A program made the translations under genes and the position numbers. Shown in pieces: positions 61,897 to 64,000 of a DNA stretch of 64,000 bases. The notes under the pieces were generated by a model, which was not told the origin of the DNA, searched no databases, and saw only the letters and a program-made list of their open reading frames with translations. Positions within the stretch are counted from its first letter, which is position 1, and each line of letters begins with the position of its first letter. This DNA comes from Streptomyces ardesiacus (lineage in GTDB: Bacteria > Actinomycetota > Actinomycetes > Streptomycetales > Streptomycetaceae): assembly GCF_003112575.1 (NCBI RefSeq), contig NZ_BEWC01000005.1, positions 186,001 to 250,000 on the forward strand. Direction: 5' to 3'.

Positions 61897-62694
61897 TTAA
61901 AGGCGGCGCCAGGCCCAGGTGGCCGTGGCCTCCAGCGGCTCCAGGGGCGTGACCAGGCGCGGGAGGGTGTTGAGGCCGTTGGGCGGCCCGGTCTGCGGCT
62001 CCACGCAGACGGCGGCCTCCTGCTCGTCGTAGACCACGACCCACTGCTCCGGGCTGGTCACCCTCAGCTCCAGCCGCCCCGGCCAGGTCAGCGTGACGTC
62101 GACGCCGTCGGGCATGCCGAAGCAGTCGTCCCAGGGGCCCGGCTTCGGTTCGACGCGGTTGCCGGTGGGCAGGTGGTCGTCGCCGCGCTCCTCCTGCCAG
62201 GCCGGGTCGAAGGCGATCTCGGCGCCCGCGCCGCTCCCGCCGTCGAGGGTCCGGTTGAACCAGGGGTGCCAGCCGATCTGCGCCGGGAAGGACGACTCGT
62301 ACGTCTCCACGGACATCGTCAGCGTCAGCGCGTCCTCGGCGAGGGCGATCACCTGGGTGACGCGGCCGGTGTAGGGCCAGGGGTCGACGAGGTCGTAGGT
62401 GAGCACGGCCTCGTTCCCGCTGACGCGGGCGGTGCGCCAGGCGGCGTCGCGGACGGTGCCGTGGATGGCGTGCGGCGGGGAGTTCAGGGGCATCTGGTGG
62501 ACCACGGCGCCGTCGCTGAAACGCCCGTCGCGGATGCGTCCGCACCAGGGGACCATCGGGAAGCACCCGTACCGCTCGCCCTGGCGGAGCAGCTCCGTAC
62601 CACCGACCCGGAGCCCGCCGATCCGTCCGCCGTTCCCCGGCAGCACGGTCGCCTCCGCGTCACCCGCGGTCAGCGTGATGGGTTCGTTGCTCAC
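61897..62694 (-). CDS. aldose 1-epimerase family protein
   Basis: 265 residues from GTG 62694. Catalytic His in PPHAIHGTVRDAAW, WHPWFNR (second His), EPQTGPPNGLNTL (Glu, near the end) are aldose-epimerase/GalM-like motifs. It interconverts alpha and beta anomers of sugars or acts as glucose-6-phosphate 1-epimerase (YeaD-like). No signal peptide. Probably first gene of an operon with pyrE. Confidence 0.9.
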   Translation of the reverse strand: MSNEPITLTAGDAEATVLPGNGGRIGGLRVGGTELLRQGERYGCFPMVPWCGRIRDGRFSDGAVVHQMPLNSPPHAIHGTVRDAAWRTARVSGNEAVLTYDLVDPWPYTGRVTQVIALAEDALTLTMSVETYESSFPAQIGWHPWFNRTLDGGSGAGAEIAFDPAWQEERGDDHLPTGNRVEPKPGPWDDCFGMPDGVDVTLTWPGRLELRVTSPEQWVVVYDEQEAAVCVEPQTGPPNGLNTLPRLVTPLEPLEATATWAWRRL

Positions 62695-62860
62695 GCGACG
62701 ACCCTACTGGGCCGACGGGGCCCGCCCCAGCCGGCCCGCGACCGGGACGGGCTCCGGGTGGGGCCCGTGGTGGGCGCGCGGGCGGGCCCCCGTGGCGGGC
62801 GCGCGGGTGCGGCCCCGTGGCGGGCCCGTGGCGACTCGCGGGGCAGGGCGACCGCGTGGG

Positions 62861-63742
62861 TCAGCGGCGTTTGCGCAGGGCGCGGCTCACCACGATCGCC
62901 GAGGCGACGACCAGGGCGGCCGCCGGGGCGGCCCAGCGGAGCGGGGCGCCGACCGCGCTCGGCTGCGGGGCGGGGACGGGGGCGTACCGGCCGCGCGGCG
63001 GGGCGTGGTCCACCTCCTCGGCGCTGCGGCCGATCATCGTGCGACGGGCGTGCGCGGCCTCGGCGGGGGGCTGGACGACCGGCTCGTCGGCGGCGTACGG
63101 CCCGTCGGTCGTGTCCTCCTCGGCCTCGTCGGCCGCGGTGCCCTCATCGGTGGCGGTGTCCTCGTCGGTCGCGGCGTCCTCGCCCGTGTCCATCAGGGAG
63201 GGCGGGGGGACCTCCGTGTCGAAGACGGAGGTGTGGTGCGGCTCCTGCTCCGGGCCCTGCTGGGGTTCCGGTTCCTGCTGGGGTTCCCGTTCCTGCTGGG
63301 GTTCCGGTTCCGGGGGTGTCTGCGCCGCCGTGCCCAGGTTCTCCGCGAACCGGGTCAGCAGCCGGGTCACGGCCGACCCGACCGACTCCTCCGGCAGCTC
63401 CGTGACCCGGCCGTCCGCGGTGGCCGTGCCGGTGAAGGCGAGGGTGGCGCCGCCGTCGGCATCCTGCGCGCTGAGGGTCAGCGCGAGCGTGACCGTGCCG
63501 GTGCCGCGCGACTCCGTGGCCTCGCCCTCGACGGCGTACGTGCCGTCCCCGCGCGCGGACAGACGCAGCGAGCCCCGGTAGGTGATGGAGTGACTGCCGA
63601 TGCGCACCTTCAGCCGGCCCGCGACGGGCTCGGCACCGGCGTCCTGCTGGAGCCCGGGAACCGCACGGGCGACCCGGACGGGGTCGGCCAGCACGTCCCT
63701 GAGCCGCTCGGCCGGAACCGGAACGAACACCTCATGCTCCAT
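62861..63742 (-). CDS. SRPBCC (CoxG-like) membrane protein
   Basis: 293 residues from ATG 63742. Residues 1-140 form the SRPBCC/CoxG lipid-binding-like fold (MEHEVFVPVPAERLRDVLADP, then GRLKVRIGSHSITYRGSL). A Pro-Glu-Gln repeat (PEPEPQQEREPQQEPEPQQG) and an acidic Asp/Glu/Thr linker follow; a membrane helix at about 270-287 (LRWAAPAAALVVASAIVVS) and a basic end anchor it. The repeats are encoded by simple DNA repeats near 63240-63320. Function unknown. Confidence 0.85.
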   Translation of the reverse strand: MEHEVFVPVPAERLRDVLADPVRVARAVPGLQQDAGAEPVAGRLKVRIGSHSITYRGSLRLSARGDGTYAVEGEATESRGTGTVTLALTLSAQDADGGATLAFTGTATADGRVTELPEESVGSAVTRLLTRFAENLGTAAQTPPEPEPQQEREPQQEPEPQQGPEQEPHHTSVFDTEVPPPSLMDTGEDAATDEDTATDEGTAADEAEEDTTDGPYAADEPVVQPPAEAAHARRTMIGRSAEEVDHAPPRGRYAPVPAPQPSAVGAPLRWAAPAAALVVASAIVVSRALRKRR

Positions 63743-63794
63743 GTCACGGCACCCTACCCAGCGGGCGCCCGGCGCACCCCCCGTCGGGGCAAAC

Positions 63795-64000
63795 TCACCC
63801 GCCGCCCGCGCCGCCCGGCGTCACCAGTCCCGTCTCGTACGCCACGACCACCGCCTGGGCCCTGCTGGTCAGGCCCAGCTTGGACATGGTGCGGTTGAGG
63901 TGGGTCTTCACGGTGGCCTCGCTGATGAACAGGCGGTCCGCGGCCTCGGCGTTGCTCAGACCGCGGGCCACCAGCTCCAGGACCTCGGCCTCGCGGCCGG
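63795..64000 (-). CDS. NarL/LuxR-type response regulator, 5' part outside window
   Basis: The frame is open from the right window edge to a TGA at 63795-63797. The 68 visible residues read [20 protein letters not shown]... [15 protein letters not shown]... [14 protein letters not shown], a LuxR helix-turn-helix as in NarL-type regulators, similar to the end of the two regulators at 47839 and 49960 but distinct. The receiver domain lies beyond the window. Confidence 0.88.
   Translation of the reverse strand, partial: GREAEVLELVARGLSNAEAADRLFISEATVKTHLNRTMSKLGLTSRAQAVVVAYETGLVTPGGAGGG

Overview
The window is a high-GC actinobacterial chromosome, almost certainly Streptomyces. Evidence: GTG/TTG starts with GGAGG-type ribosome binding sites, strong G/C third-position bias, WhiB, Scr1/DUF397, PucR and SigE-family regulators, and a housekeeping gene order (asd-ask, recR-ybaB, purA, kynurenine genes, fba, pyrE) that, from memory and unchecked, matches the S. 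coelicolor SCO3606-SCO3652 neighbourhood.

Bases 1 to about 9245 are an accessory island with visibly lower GC than the rest. It ends at 9204-9245 in a perfect copy of the 3' part of a tRNA-Pro(CGG) gene without the 5' half. This is the signature of an element integrated at a tRNA 3' end, with the intact tRNA and the integration genes expected left of the window. The island carries a partial unknown gene; a plus-strand cassette of an OGG-fold DNA glycosylase (5' end apparently displaced by a one-base frameshift), a GNAT-like protein with a TTA codon and a phage-type zinc-finger protein; a minus-strand pair of an unknown 267-residue protein and an XRE-ImmA/IrrE metalloprotease; a WhiB-like protein with an added helix-turn-helix; and a large ParB-like protein with an acidic tail.

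From 9359 to 19 kb: two small two-TM proteins (one SLATT/DUF4231-like), a cation antiporter with its TrkA-C regulatory subunit, a second K+/H+ antiporter, DUF3040 and zinc-ribbon proteins, a PucR regulator and a double-RCK ion channel-like protein. From 19 to 33 kb: S9 peptidase, SURF1, a SigE-family sigma factor with a membrane-anchored partner, the asd-ask operon, a secreted FG-GAP protein, an Scr1/DUF397 pair and the ybaB-recR-DUF5063 operon.

From 33 to 46 kb: a SLATT protein, a Ser/Thr kinase with a 15-residue tandem repeat, a class III aminotransferase followed by a GntR regulator, purA, a diacylglycerol-kinase-like protein, and a GbsR/MarR regulator divergent from an ABC-2 exporter. From 46 to 54 kb: a cytochrome P450, an orphan protein, and two paralogous NarL/DesK-type two-component systems, one co-transcribed with an acyltransferase and a DUF1023 hydrolase. 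From 54 to 64 kb: a tryptophan-to-anthranilate operon (dioxygenase, kynureninase, candidate formamidase), DUF3151, a DHA2 transporter, fba, pyrE, an aldose epimerase, an SRPBCC protein and the start-less end of a further NarL-type regulator.

Some intergenic gaps hold clear hairpins or inverted repeats, listed individually. No complete tRNA, rRNA, IS element or CRISPR array was seen.
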